From Paenibacillus sp. BIC5C1 (GTDB taxonomy: Bacteria; Bacillota; Bacilli; Paenibacillales; Paenibacillaceae): DNA of 64,000 bases. The DNA is taken from positions 4,898,001 to 4,962,000 of the forward strand of contig NZ_CP135922.1 of assembly GCF_032399705.1 (NCBI RefSeq), written 5' to 3'. The position numbers and the translations under genes are program-made. Positions 9,485-16,475 of this stretch are shown piece by piece. The notes under the pieces were generated by a model that did no database searches, was not told where the DNA came from, and saw nothing but the letters and a program-made list of their open reading frames with translations. Numbering within the stretch: position 1 is the stretch's first letter; every line of letters begins with the position of its first letter.

Positions 9485-9538
9485 AGATTAACACAGCGAA
9501 TAACAAATGACAAATATTTATTTTTGTCATTTGTTATT
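9485..9538 (-). promoter_or_regulatory. Promoter with perfect 16+16 bp operator for the TetR-SDR operon
   Basis: Arms aataacaaatgacaaa (9499-9514) and its exact complement (9523-9538) are separated by 8 bases. On the minus strand, TTGTCA (9513-9508) lies in the arm nearer the gene and is followed after 17 bases by TAATCT (9490-9485), a good sigma-A promoter. A repressor bound to the palindrome would cover the -35 box. Confidence 0.75.
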
Positions 9539-9564
9539 TCGTTGACGATATATATGTACGGGCG

Positions 9565-9593
9565 TAAAAAAAGAGCCCATTTAATATGGCCCT
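9565..9593 (-). terminator. Terminator of the small membrane protein gene
   Basis: Read leftwards, AGGGCC pairs with GGCTCT (one wobble) and is followed by seven T residues. Confidence 0.65.
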
Positions 9594-9622
9594 TATCGAA
9601 AGTTTTAATGTTTCTCTTTTTT

Positions 9623-9802
9623 CTAGAACACGAACTTAAATAATACGAAGATCACCGCAAGTATTCCACCGAGAATCAGCCAATTGCTGATTTCCCACCA
9701 AATGCTCTTCCCTCCGGCTAAAAGCTGTTGTTCATTTTCTTCATGACGCTGTTTGTGTGTATGTGGTTCGGAGGCATGGGGCGGCTTGCTGAAGTCCATC
9801 AT
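9623..9802 (-). CDS. Small single-pass membrane protein, 59 aa
   Basis: 59 residues. The N-terminal 35 residues are hydrophilic with several His residues; residues 38-58 form one strongly hydrophobic helix ending at the C-terminus, so it is a tail-anchored type. I chose the ATG at 9802 because AAAGGGG lies 7 bases upstream; ATGs at 9799 and 9808 are alternatives. It lies just downstream of the YdhK gene on the same strand but has its own ribosome site. Function unknown. Confidence 0.55.
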   Translation of the reverse strand: MMDFSKPPHASEPHTHKQRHEENEQQLLAGGKSIWWEISNWLILGGILAVIFVLFKFVF

Positions 9803-9896
9803 ATACATTCCCCTTTCCAGCAGCTTTAATCTTATTGTTCCAGTATAACCCATAATTGAGTGGGAATTTGATCATTTATTAAAATGTATTAATGTA

Positions 9897-10457
9897 TTAT
9901 TGAATAGACAATTCTTCTTCTGTGACCCATTTATGATTCTTCACCGGATCTCCACCTGTAGTTGGGATGTAATCAACCATATATACCGTCGTTTGCTCAG
10001 CGGAGTCAACCTTTGCCTTAGCACCTTTCATTCCTGGCATGTGGTCAGCGTTCAGCACAACCTCTGCTCCTGCTGCATAAGGTTGATCCGTATGGCCCTG
10101 AATTTCCTCTTGGATGACCCATTTATGATTTTTTACAGTGTCTCCCCCTGTGGTTGGCGTGTACGAGACTGCATAGGCTGTCGTCTCATAGGCTCCCACA
10201 ATGGTCGCTTCTCCACCCTTCATTCCAGCCATATGGTCCGTACTCATCACGGCCTGGCTGCCCACTGGATATGTAGGATCTTTCTTTTCCTGAAGTCCTT
10301 CCGGTAATTCTCCCGAATCCGAGTGGTGCATCTCTCCTGTGCTCGCTGCATGACTGTCACTACTGCTATTATGCTGCTCAGTATTCTTGCCACATCCACT
10401 TAACATCAGACTGCCCGTGATCACCGTAGTCAGCAATATCATTGCATACTTTTTCAT
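9897..10457 (-). CDS. ydhK: YdhK family lipoprotein (two DUF1541 repeats)
   Basis: 186 residues. The lipoprotein signal MKKYAMILLTTV leads to lipobox LSGC with the lipidated Cys at 22. A Ser/His-rich linker follows, then two DUF1541 repeats, each with DHMxGMKG and TPTTGGD/IPTTGGD plus VKNHKWV. The Met/His pattern is plausible for copper binding. The start at 10457 follows AGGAG. The promoter carries a CsoR-like palindrome, which supports a role in copper handling at the membrane surface (inference). Confidence 0.85.
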   Translation of the reverse strand: MKKYAMILLTTVITGSLMLSGCGKNTEQHNSSSDSHAASTGEMHHSDSGELPEGLQEKKDPTYPVGSQAVMSTDHMAGMKGGEATIVGAYETTAYAVSYTPTTGGDTVKNHKWVIQEEIQGHTDQPYAAGAEVVLNADHMPGMKGAKAKVDSAEQTTVYMVDYIPTTGGDPVKNHKWVTEEELSIQ

Positions 10458-10494
10458 AAGTTGCACTCCTTTTGAACTTTCGATTTCTACACTA

Positions 10495-10523
10495 ATAATA
10501 TACCCCATATGGGTATATTTCAA
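10495..10523 (-). promoter_or_regulatory. ydhK promoter with CsoR-like operator in the spacer
   Basis: On the minus strand, TTGAAA (10523-10518) and TATTAT (10500-10495) are separated by exactly 17 bases, and that spacer carries the near-palindrome ATACCC-ATAT-GGGGTAT. ATACCC/GGGTAT half sites are typical of Cu(I)-sensing CsoR repressors. No csoR or copper pump gene is in the window, so the assignment rests on the site and on the target gene. Confidence 0.6.
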
Positions 10524-10579
10524 TCATGATTAATTTCTTTTTCTACTATTGGATATCCCTGAAGAATTAATAACATATC

Positions 10580-10603
10580 AAAAAACCTCCGATTCCTCGG
10601 AGG
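10580..10603 (-). terminator. Terminator of ohr
   Basis: A perfect 7-base stem CCTCCGA/TCGGAGG with a 4-base loop is followed, read leftwards, by TTTTTTG. Confidence 0.85.
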
Positions 10604-10693
10604 CCTTAAGTATGTTGGACATTATTTTAGATACATGCTTCAGACTTCAACAGTGACGTCCAAACGAAAGTATTGAATCGCCCCGGCTCAAGA

Positions 10694-11113
10694 TTAGGCT
10701 AGTCCCACGGTAACATTGACGTTCCCTTTAATGCCTTTGGAATATGGGCAGTAGTCATGAGCAAGTTTGACAAATTTCTGTGCTGTCTCTTCATCCAGAC
10801 CTTCAATTTTAACTTCAAGTTCAACTTCGAGCTTCACACCATTATCCTCAGGGTCCGTTACTAGCATAACCGTAGCCGATACTGTGCTTCTCTCAATTTC
10901 GACTTTGTGTTTCTTCAACTGAAACTCCAGCGCTGAATTAAAGCAAGCACTGTAGCCTGCTGCAAACAATTGTTCTGGATTCGTAGCTGTCGTTACTTTC
11001 CCCCCCAGTTCAGGTGGTGCAGCGACATCAAGCATAAATACGTTATCCGGCGATTGCACGATCCCTTGACGTCCACCTGTATTGATAACTGTAGTTTCGT
11101 ATAATGTTTTCAT
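10694..11113 (-). CDS. ohr: Organic hydroperoxide resistance protein (Ohr/OsmC)
   Basis: 139 residues, standard Ohr length. The two redox cysteines are C57 (SACFNS) and C122 (YCPYSKG), in the contexts typical of Ohr rather than OsmC. By family it is a cytoplasmic thiol peroxidase that reduces organic and lipid hydroperoxides with lipoylated partners. The start at 11113 has AGAGGAG upstream. It is monocistronic. Two palindromes upstream resemble OhrR boxes, so induction by organic peroxides is likely; ohrR itself is not nearby. Confidence 0.93.
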   Translation of the reverse strand: MKTLYETTVINTGGRQGIVQSPDNVFMLDVAAPPELGGKVTTATNPEQLFAAGYSACFNSALEFQLKKHKVEIERSTVSATVMLVTDPEDNGVKLEVELEVKIEGLDEETAQKFVKLAHDYCPYSKGIKGNVNVTVGLA

Positions 11114-11177
11114 GAGTATTGTCTCCTCTGTATGTTTTAGATTTTATTTTGTAAAGATGATGTCTCTTTATTTTGAT

Positions 11178-11208
11178 TACAATTAGATTGTACACAATTC
11201 AATTGTGT
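11178..11208 (-). promoter_or_regulatory. Two adjacent OhrR-box-like palindromes upstream of ohr
   Basis: TACAAT-TAG-ATTGTA (11178-11192) and ACACAATT-C-AATTGTGT (11192-11208) are both perfect inverted repeats. They sit 65-95 bases before the ohr start, over a probable promoter (TTGAAT, 17 bases, TAATCA on the minus strand). B. subtilis OhrR binds TACAATT/AATTGTA sites, which these resemble. Confidence 0.6.
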
Positions 11209-11230
11209 TTGTAAATAATTATTGTAAAAT

Positions 11231-11271
11231 TAAAAACAACCATTCCCTCTTGTAATAGCAGGAAATGGTTG
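11231..11271 (-). terminator. Terminator of the OYE gene
   Basis: Read leftwards, CAACCATT (from 11271) pairs with AATGGTTG (to 11237) and is followed by TTTTTAATTTT. Confidence 0.75.
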
Positions 11272-11335
11272 CTCCGTAATTGATAACTATCTATTAATGA
11301 TCCAAAAGTTGAGTCTACCTAATATAGTTTAGCTT

Positions 11336-12532
11336 TTACATTTTCTTCTCAAAGCCCTCCATCGGTGCAAGGGAATTCTGGTAGTCAGTCCCTTCCTGAC
11401 TGTCGGTAGTAAAGTGCATGACCTCCCGAAACGAACCTTCCAGATAAGTCTGCATTGCCAAAGGAATCTGCAGTTCATCCATATCAGACGGGGACATTTG
11501 GTAACGAATGCTGCCAAGGTCACCTGCTTTTACCTTCTGTACCCATTTCGGCTCGCGAATCAATTCCCGTCCGAGTGCAGCCAAAGTTGCTCCGGCGTTA
11601 ATAACTTCTTCTGCGTCTTCCGGCCTCTCAATCGATCCGATACCGATCAGAGGTTTTTTGTGATCCAAAACCCGAACGAATTTAGATAAAATTGGCTCTT
11701 TGTCATCGGGGTGGTTTAAAGAGGTTCGTTTGTAACTTCCCATCGACAGATGAATGTAATCAACCCGAGTGTCTGTCAGAGCCTCGGCAAACGCCAAGGA
11801 GTCTTCGAGCTGGATGCCCGGCATATGAATTTCTTCCGGTGAAATCCGATAACCGAGGATGAAGGGTTTATCCGCATGGGCATCGATAACCGATGCAACT
11901 TCCTGAATGACCTCCAGCGGAAATCGCATGCGATTTTCAAAGCTGCCACCCCACTGATCGGACCGTTGATTGGAATTGACGGAGAAAAATTGTTGCAACA
12001 GATACGTGTTAGCACCGTGAAGCTCTACCCCATCAAAACCAGCTTGAATGGCCCGTAAGGTTGCTCTGCCGAAATCCTTAATAATGCTTTCGATTTCCTC
12101 AGATGTTAATTCACGCGGTGTCTCAGAGCCGATTGGATGTGCGGCAGCGATTGCACTCGCACTGGTGGGTTGAACACCTCTTAGCGTTTTGGAGTTCGTT
12201 TTGCGACCTGCATGAAAGATTTGCACAATGGCTTTCGTTCCGTCTTTCTGAATGGCCCTTGCAATTTTGGACAGTCCTTTGATTGTGGAATCACTTGCGA
12301 TGGAAAGCTCACCTTCGAAGCCTTTTCCACCTTCGGTTACGTACGCAACACCCGTAATGATCATACCAGGGCCACCAGCCCGTTCTGCATAATAATCGAC
12401 TTCATCATTGGTAATTGAACCGTCGAAGAAACTGGACATCGTTGTCATCGGCGCCATGACCACTCTATTTTTCAACATAAAACCATTCGCAAATGTATAA
12501 GGCTGCAAGAAATTACGATTACTATTTTCCAT
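11336..12532 (-). CDS. NADH:flavin oxidoreductase, Old Yellow Enzyme family
   Basis: 398 residues forming a TIM-barrel flavoenzyme. Recognisable are the N-terminal strand LKNRVVMAPMT, the substrate-binding GVELHGANTYLLQQFFS (about 164-180), the RSDQWGGSFENRMRFP segment typical of the family, and the C-terminal FMN phosphate loop IGIGSIERPEDA. Members reduce electrophilic alkenes, quinones or nitro compounds. The start at 12532 follows AAAGGGAGAG. It is divergent from an HxlR regulator gene, the usual arrangement for electrophile-induced oxidoreductases. Confidence 0.92.
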   Translation of the reverse strand: MENSNRNFLQPYTFANGFMLKNRVVMAPMTTMSSFFDGSITNDEVDYYAERAGGPGMIITGVAYVTEGGKGFEGELSIASDSTIKGLSKIARAIQKDGTKAIVQIFHAGRKTNSKTLRGVQPTSASAIAAAHPIGSETPRELTSEEIESIIKDFGRATLRAIQAGFDGVELHGANTYLLQQFFSVNSNQRSDQWGGSFENRMRFPLEVIQEVASVIDAHADKPFILGYRISPEEIHMPGIQLEDSLAFAEALTDTRVDYIHLSMGSYKRTSLNHPDDKEPILSKFVRVLDHKKPLIGIGSIERPEDAEEVINAGATLAALGRELIREPKWVQKVKAGDLGSIRYQMSPSDMDELQIPLAMQTYLEGSFREVMHFTTDSQEGTDYQNSLAPMEGFEKKM

Positions 12533-12659
12533 ATATATTCTCTCCCTTTATTAGGCTTGTTCGCCCTTGTCTCTGTTTCATGGGTTATTGTATAGTAGGG
12601 TGGAAAAAGAGTATAGTATGCACTTAAAAGGTAGATACTATCTAAAAGGAGAGTGGAAT

Positions 12660-12998
12660 ATGGAAACTACTGAGGAAGTAAACGTTAAACCATTTTCACA
12701 TGCCATGTCGTTGATCGGCGGAAAATGGAAAATGCATATCTTGTTTTGGTTATGGAAAAAAGAAACATTGCGATATGGAGAATTGAAAAGAGCCTTAGGA
12801 GGGATTACGCATAAAATGCTAAGCTCTCAGCTGAAAGAATTAGAGGCCGACCAATTAATAATCCGTACAGAGTACCCACAATTACCGCCAAAAGTAGAAT
12901 ACTCTTTGTCTCGTGAAGGATTAACACTGATGCCTGTGCTGGAGATTCTCTGCGATTGGGGTAAACAGAATCTCGCTGATTTGCAGAAGAGTCAGTGA
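12660..12998 (+). CDS. HxlR family transcriptional regulator
   Basis: 112 residues. The winged helix of HxlR/YodB-type MarR-like regulators is clear: MSLIGGKWKMHILFWLW, LRYGELKRALGGITHKML, LKELEADQLIIRTEYP and PPKVEYSLSREG. I start at 12660 because GGAGAG is 9 bases upstream; the frame is open to 12567 with weaker starts. It is divergent from the OYE gene, and TATAGTA-like motifs recur in the shared promoter region (12590-12650), so it probably represses that gene and itself. Confidence 0.88.
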   Translation: METTEEVNVKPFSHAMSLIGGKWKMHILFWLWKKETLRYGELKRALGGITHKMLSSQLKELEADQLIIRTEYPQLPPKVEYSLSREGLTLMPVLEILCDWGKQNLADLQKSQ

Positions 12999-13134
12999 AC
13001 GTACTGCAAGCTTTATATTTTCAGTAGAATACTACAAGTGCAGCAGTACGTGAACTGAATTTACTTATTGCGATTTTAAAGTACTCTCAGTCATTAATGG
13101 AGAGCATCTTTCGGAGGAGTAGTGTAGTTTGGTT

Positions 13135-13514
13135 TTAATCTTCTGAACTTTCGAGTAGAAATTTTCCGATAACATTCTCGTTGCTATCGTACAAGTTTAT
13201 ATACTTATCTACTTTTGGTTCATTCATACTCCGAATTGCTTCTTCTGGATTTTGTGGCAAATCTTGATTCATATCTGAAGTCTTGATGTAACCTTCAGTT
13301 CCGTTACACCTATAGCCTTAACTAGATCTAATACTGTTTCATCATGATAAACAAATGAACCATATGTATCACCGTTATCATTGATTTTTATTTCCATTTG
13401 ATCTTCAGAGGGACTAGTATCAGCAGATGCAGCTCCCCAGCCATAGACACCTATTCCAACCCCTAAAGCAAAAGTCACTCCAACTGTAATTAATTTTAGT
13501 GATTTCGTTCTCAT
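13135..13514 (-). pseudogene. Frameshifted gene for a small secreted protein
   Basis: The frame from 13514 encodes a signal peptide (residues 1-31, ending SADT) and continues to VKAIGV, then runs out of frame and stops at 13269. Another frame continues from about 13308 to 13135 with TEGYIKTSDMNQDLPQNPEE and a C-terminal YDSNENVIGKF segment. Together they match the layout I know for small Paenibacillus secreted proteins (NxDTYGS, then GTxGYI, then PEEA, then IPLYD-like). One missing base near 13303-13308 would explain it. It may be a real mutation or a sequence error. Confidence 0.6.
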
Positions 13515-13868
13515 AAGAATATCCTCCTAATGATGAAAGATTGGTGTTATTTTATTCAAGTTATTTTTGGTCTGCTTGAAAATGCACCCTGATCTTTACT
13601 TGTGAGTACTCAAAACTTTGTTTGTAATTTTAATATCCTATATATAAATGAACACTTACAATCAGGAAATGTTACACAAAGAGAAAATTTTTTATTTAAA
13701 ATTAGAACTCCAGCAGTTCTGCAATTGTTAAGTATTTATGCCGGTGCTGGATCGCTGCATCATAAGCAGTTATTTTTCTCACTATGGAGGCTTTTGACGG
13801 CAAACAATCGATTTATAATCGTTTCTGCCAATTGATTAAATACTTTTGGCTGCTGTTTGGGTTAACGT
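13515..13868. other. AT-rich stretch without a supported gene
   Basis: A plus-strand open frame at 13602-13835 exists but has no ribosome site and no recognisable protein pattern. I see a short inverted repeat AGAACT-CCAGC-AGTTCT near 13703-13719 and nothing else. Confidence 0.4.
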
Positions 13869-13910
13869 AAAAAATACCAACTCACAGTTAATGTGATGTT
13901 GGTATTTTTT
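13869..13910. terminator. Bidirectional terminator
   Basis: AAAAAATACCAAC-TCAC (13869-13885) pairs with GTGA-GTTGGTATTTTTT (13893-13910, one bulged T) around a 7-base loop. A runs and T runs flank both sides. Confidence 0.75.
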
Positions 13911-14055
13911 TACCGATAATCAATAACAGAACTTGTAGAAAGCAATTTCAATTTAATTAACGAGATACTTAGCAAAAAAACATGGTCTTGACCATAAATT
14001 GACCATTTCTCTTTAATGAACACAAAATTATAGTGAAGTTTCTTCTATAAGGAAA

Positions 14056-14080
14056 AGAAGCCTTGCTCTGCAAGGCTTCT
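14056..14080 (-). terminator. Terminator downstream of the tRNA-like fragment
   Basis: A perfect 10-base stem AGAAGCCTTG/CAAGGCTTCT with a 5-base loop is followed, read leftwards, by TTTTCC. It lies 7 bases beyond the tRNA-like 3' end, the expected place for the terminator of a host tRNA gene. Confidence 0.75.
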
Positions 14081-14086
14081 CGCGTA

Positions 14087-14130
14087 TGATCTGTAGTGGG
14101 CTCGAACCACTGACCCCTACCCTGTCAAAG
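14087..14130 (-). other. tRNA 3'-half fragment, probable prophage attachment site (left junction)
   Basis: Read on the minus strand this has a TTCGAGC T-loop inside a perfect 5-pair stem (AGTGG/CCACT), a 5-base variable loop, one strand of an anticodon stem and a candidate anticodon loop. Counting back from the T-arm puts GAC (Val) at positions 34-36 after T33. The acceptor strand ACAGATC has no partner: the sequence that should hold the D-arm and 5' acceptor does not pair. This is what remains when a phage inserts into a tRNA gene; the complete tRNA should lie at the other prophage end. Confidence 0.55.
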
Positions 14131-14218
14131 GCATGGGGTCTTTATACTGAATTACCCTCCTGTTGTTGAAACCAAGGTTTGAAAGCCTTTATATCTTGAA
14201 AGCCTTCTATGATTTACC

Positions 14219-14302
14219 CTACAATCTACCACTTGTATTACAGTCTGTCCCCAGTTCGTCCCCAGATTGTCCCCTGAGATCATTCAAGAAAAACCGTGTA
14301 TT
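14219..14302 (-). pseudogene. Possible integrase C-terminal stub
   Basis: The last 27 codons of an open frame read FFLNDLRGQSGDELGTDC and then a short tail. A terminal GDxLGT peptide just before an attachment site is common in Gram-positive phage tyrosine integrases. There is no catalytic domain upstream in this frame (stop at 14303-14305) and a different small gene overlaps. It may be a relic, or a chance similarity. Confidence 0.3.
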
Positions 14303-14432
14303 CTATAGACGACGAGACAACTTTTACTACAACCGGAGTTTTGATCCCTTTCACAGAAATTAAAATCTGCGCAAGGGCTTTTGCTGATTTTTGTGTTATT
14401 CTATGGTTAACATCAATTTGGTGTAATCGCAT
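14280..14432 (-). CDS. Small phage protein, 50 aa
   Basis: 50 residues, MRLHQIDVNHRIT followed by helix and strand segments ending VVVKVVSSSIEYTVFLE. The ATG at 14432 has AAAGGAAG about 8 bases upstream, a good ribosome site. It is the last gene before the attachment junction and divergent from the HTH gene at 14589. The amphipathic KALAQILISV helix and closing strand pair look like a real small domain. No family recognised. Confidence 0.5.
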   Translation of the reverse strand: MRLHQIDVNHRITQKSAKALAQILISVKGIKTPVVVKVVSSSIEYTVFLE

Positions 14433-14588
14433 GTTGCACTTCCTTTGCTCTCATTCATTTGCTAACAGATTAAAAATGTAATCTAATAATTTCTTAAGAA
14501 GAGGTAAAGATGTCATTAGTGCAAGTTTATTTAATTCCGCAACACATGTTATACTAACTTTCGAAATTTGATTGAAGGAGTCCTCTTG

Positions 14589-14807
14589 GTGGAAGTTATC
14601 CGAGGGAGATGCTTACTTCAGTACTGGCTTGATCACCGCCAAATGACCCAAGCCGAATTCTCGCGTCGTACAGGTTGGTCCAAAAGAATGGTCTCGTTTT
14701 TCGCGACAGGTCAGCGCCCTATGAATGTAGAATCTATGTACCTGGCCGCGATGATCTTGGATGTTCAAATGGAACAACTGTATGAGTGGGAAGTACTAAC
14801 GAAGTAG
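14589..14807 (+). CDS. Cro/CI-type HTH regulator
   Basis: 72 residues containing one XRE-type helix-turn-helix: MTQAEFSRRTGWSKRMVSFF, then LAAMILDVQMEQLYEW. The GTG at 14589 is 8 bases after GAAGGAG; a TTG at 14586 is the alternative. It is on the strand opposite to most phage genes and close to the attachment junction. It could control the accessory genes nearby; targets are unknown. A TATACT -10-like box lies at 14550-14555. Confidence 0.75.
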   Translation: MEVIRGRCLLQYWLDHRQMTQAEFSRRTGWSKRMVSFFATGQRPMNVESMYLAAMILDVQMEQLYEWEVLTK

Positions 14808-15066
14808 TCGCGGAATATTCCGCTCTCCCCGGCCGAATGAGTACTATGCTAGTACTCAAAATTCTTAATCCACGTCCCTCACAAGCTTCATATCTATTCA
14901 CCTTTAAATGTTACCCTATGTCTATCTCCCCCTCAATATTCAATTCTTGTTTTTTCCAATTTAATAATAACATGTCGTAGCCGTGTAACTTGTCGATGGT
15001 TGTCGAAACTTTCCCTTGTTACCTAGTATCGATTTATCTTGACAATGAATGTATTTAGTGATAAAT

Positions 15067-15088
15067 AAAAACCCGGTTACCCCGGGCT
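15067..15088 (-). terminator. Terminator of the Agr-like operon
   Basis: CCCGG/CCGGG (15072-15076, 15082-15086) around a 5-base loop is followed, read leftwards, by TTTTTATTTAT. It lies immediately past the LytTR gene. Confidence 0.75.
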
Positions 15089-15091
15089 TGA

Positions 15092-15820
15092 TTAATTGAT
15101 AAGTCCTTTTAGAGCTTTGAGTTTACTTCTCGCTACAGTAACTTTATACTCAGATTCCTTAAAAATCGCTGTAGATCCAAATATTTGTTCATCAACTCTC
15201 TTAATCCAATAAGGATTGACCAGGTTACCGTTATGCGCAGGGTATAGATATGGCATAGCCTCAGCACAAGCTTTGTATGTAAGTCCAATTGTGAAGAGGC
15301 CTGTGCTTGTGTGGAATCGTGGTACATAATAGTTGGCTTTCGGCTCCCACATATCTATATAGTAAATATCACAAGCGTTAAAGAATCCACTTGTTGATAA
15401 CTGCCCGTTCTCCACTATTTCTACACCAAAAATCTGCCTGCTGTCCTTCTTTAACTGTTTTACTTCATCTACGATATCTTTCCAGACTTTGAGATTCTTC
15501 TTGTTGATTCCGGTATGTATATCGTCTTTAAAGTATGCAATCCCGCCATATGATCCGGTAAACACACGATCTATGTTATCGACATTCACCAGGTTTGAGC
15601 CATCAAGGAATTTGAAGTTAGGGAAAGCCATTTCGCATGCACTCAACGTTGTAAGCACGGTAAAGTTCCCTGCTCTTGTATAAAAAAATGGGACATTATA
15701 GTTTTTCGATGGCTTCCACATTTCGATGCCCATGATATCATTCTCGGAAAAGGAAAAGCGAGGCCCGTATGAGCCATCGCTTTGTACTTGAATACCTATG
15801 ATTAATCGATCATTCATCAA
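15092..15820 (-). CDS. Protein with two LytTR-type DNA-binding domains
   Basis: 242 residues made of two similar halves (about 1-125 and 126-242). Each half has the LytTR pattern: a beta strand with VPFFYTRAGNFTVL or VPRFHTSTGLFTIG, a helix, then SNLVNVDNIDRV or GNLVNPYWIKRV (equivalent to the SYLVNxxxI signature), two strands, and a closing K-rich helix. No receiver domain is present, unlike AgrA. It is the last gene of the four-gene Agr-like cassette and is the obvious transcriptional output. Starts TTG 15820 or ATG 15817. Duplicated LytTR domains in one chain are unusual and could bind a two-repeat site as a monomer. Confidence 0.75.
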   Translation of the reverse strand: MMNDRLIIGIQVQSDGSYGPRFSFSENDIMGIEMWKPSKNYNVPFFYTRAGNFTVLTTLSACEMAFPNFKFLDGSNLVNVDNIDRVFTGSYGGIAYFKDDIHTGINKKNLKVWKDIVDEVKQLKKDSRQIFGVEIVENGQLSTSGFFNACDIYYIDMWEPKANYYVPRFHTSTGLFTIGLTYKACAEAMPYLYPAHNGNLVNPYWIKRVDEQIFGSTAIFKESEYKVTVARSKLKALKGLIN

Positions 15821-15823
15821 GGA

Positions 15824-15946
15824 TCACTTCTTCTTCAGTTCTTCTGGCATTTTCATCACTCCAACAATGACTTTTCGTTTCTTGGATGATTTTTTTGCTC
15901 CTTTAGTAAGGTCAGTACCAAGCATTCTTGCTATTTTCTGATTCAA
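15824..15946 (-). CDS. AgrD-like propeptide, 40 aa
   Basis: 40 residues, starting at TTG 15946 with AGGAGG 8 bases upstream and one base after the AgrB stop codon. It begins MNQKIARMLG and ends in KMPEELKKK, which resembles the charged C-terminal leader (PEEL/PxEL) that AgrB recognises. Position between agrB and the regulator is exactly that of agrD. It has no Cys, and its only Ser residues (20, 21) are more than ten residues before the MPEEL motif, so the usual five-residue thiolactone or lactone ring cannot form in the normal place. Confidence 0.55.
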   Translation of the reverse strand: MNQKIARMLGTDLTKGAKKSSKKRKVIVGVMKMPEELKKK

Positions 15947-15947
15947 T

Positions 15948-16475
15948 TTAACCACCTCCTTCACGTTTTGTCCATACTGGAAGAATAAGAATGGCTTGAA
16001 CAAAGAATGCCAATGTAATTTCTGGTGATATAATTATGAAATTTACAATGACCATCGCAACTGATATCCACTTAAGCCACTTATCCCATTGGGTGGAATT
16101 TACGTATTCAAAATCATTTGGAGCGTAAATTAACATTATAATTAGGCTTACTGTATTCAATAAAATAATCGATTCGTAATTTAAATTAATTAAAGGAATT
16201 AACGCAGCGGCAAAGCCGGTTACAATTGAACATATCGTTATTGGCAAATGAATGCCACCTGAAAACTTTCTTAATGCAACAAATGAAAATAACGTAATCA
16301 AGGCACCGATAGTCGTTCCGAACGTTAATCCTAAAACAATCGTAAGAAACAGTCCGGTATACCAATTGAGTCGTAGTCCCAATTCGTACTCCAATATCTC
16401 AACAGTACCTGGTCCCTCAGGATCAGATTCTTTTATGCTTACTGCGATACGCCTCGACAGCCTTTCTAATATCAC
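15948..16475 (-). CDS. agrB: AgrB-like peptide-processing membrane protease
   Basis: 175 residues with about five or six membrane helices. The catalytic region LRKFSGGIHLPITIC carries the conserved GG, His76 and Cys82; in S. aureus AgrB the pair is His77 and Cys84, so the spacing here is one shorter. By family it cleaves AgrD and forms the cyclic peptide at the membrane. The GTG at 16475 has AGGAGGG upstream. The start overlaps the sensor-like gene by 53 bases and the end touches the AgrD-like gene, so the three are translationally linked. Confidence 0.75.
   Translation of the reverse strand: MILERLSRRIAVSIKESDPEGPGTVEILEYELGLRLNWYTGLFLTIVLGLTFGTTIGALITLFSFVALRKFSGGIHLPITICSIVTGFAAALIPLINLNYESIILLNTVSLIIMLIYAPNDFEYVNSTQWDKWLKWISVAMVIVNFIIISPEITLAFFVQAILILPVWTKREGGG

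Noticed and set aside
13602..13835. A 77-codon plus-strand gene
   Set aside because: No ribosome site, low-complexity translation and no recognisable pattern.
14087..14160. A complete tRNA gene
   Set aside because: Only the T-arm and 3' side fold; the 5' acceptor and D-arm do not pair with it.
15861..15885. A nuclear-localisation-like KKRKV in the AgrD-like peptide
   Set aside because: Chance similarity; irrelevant in a bacterium.
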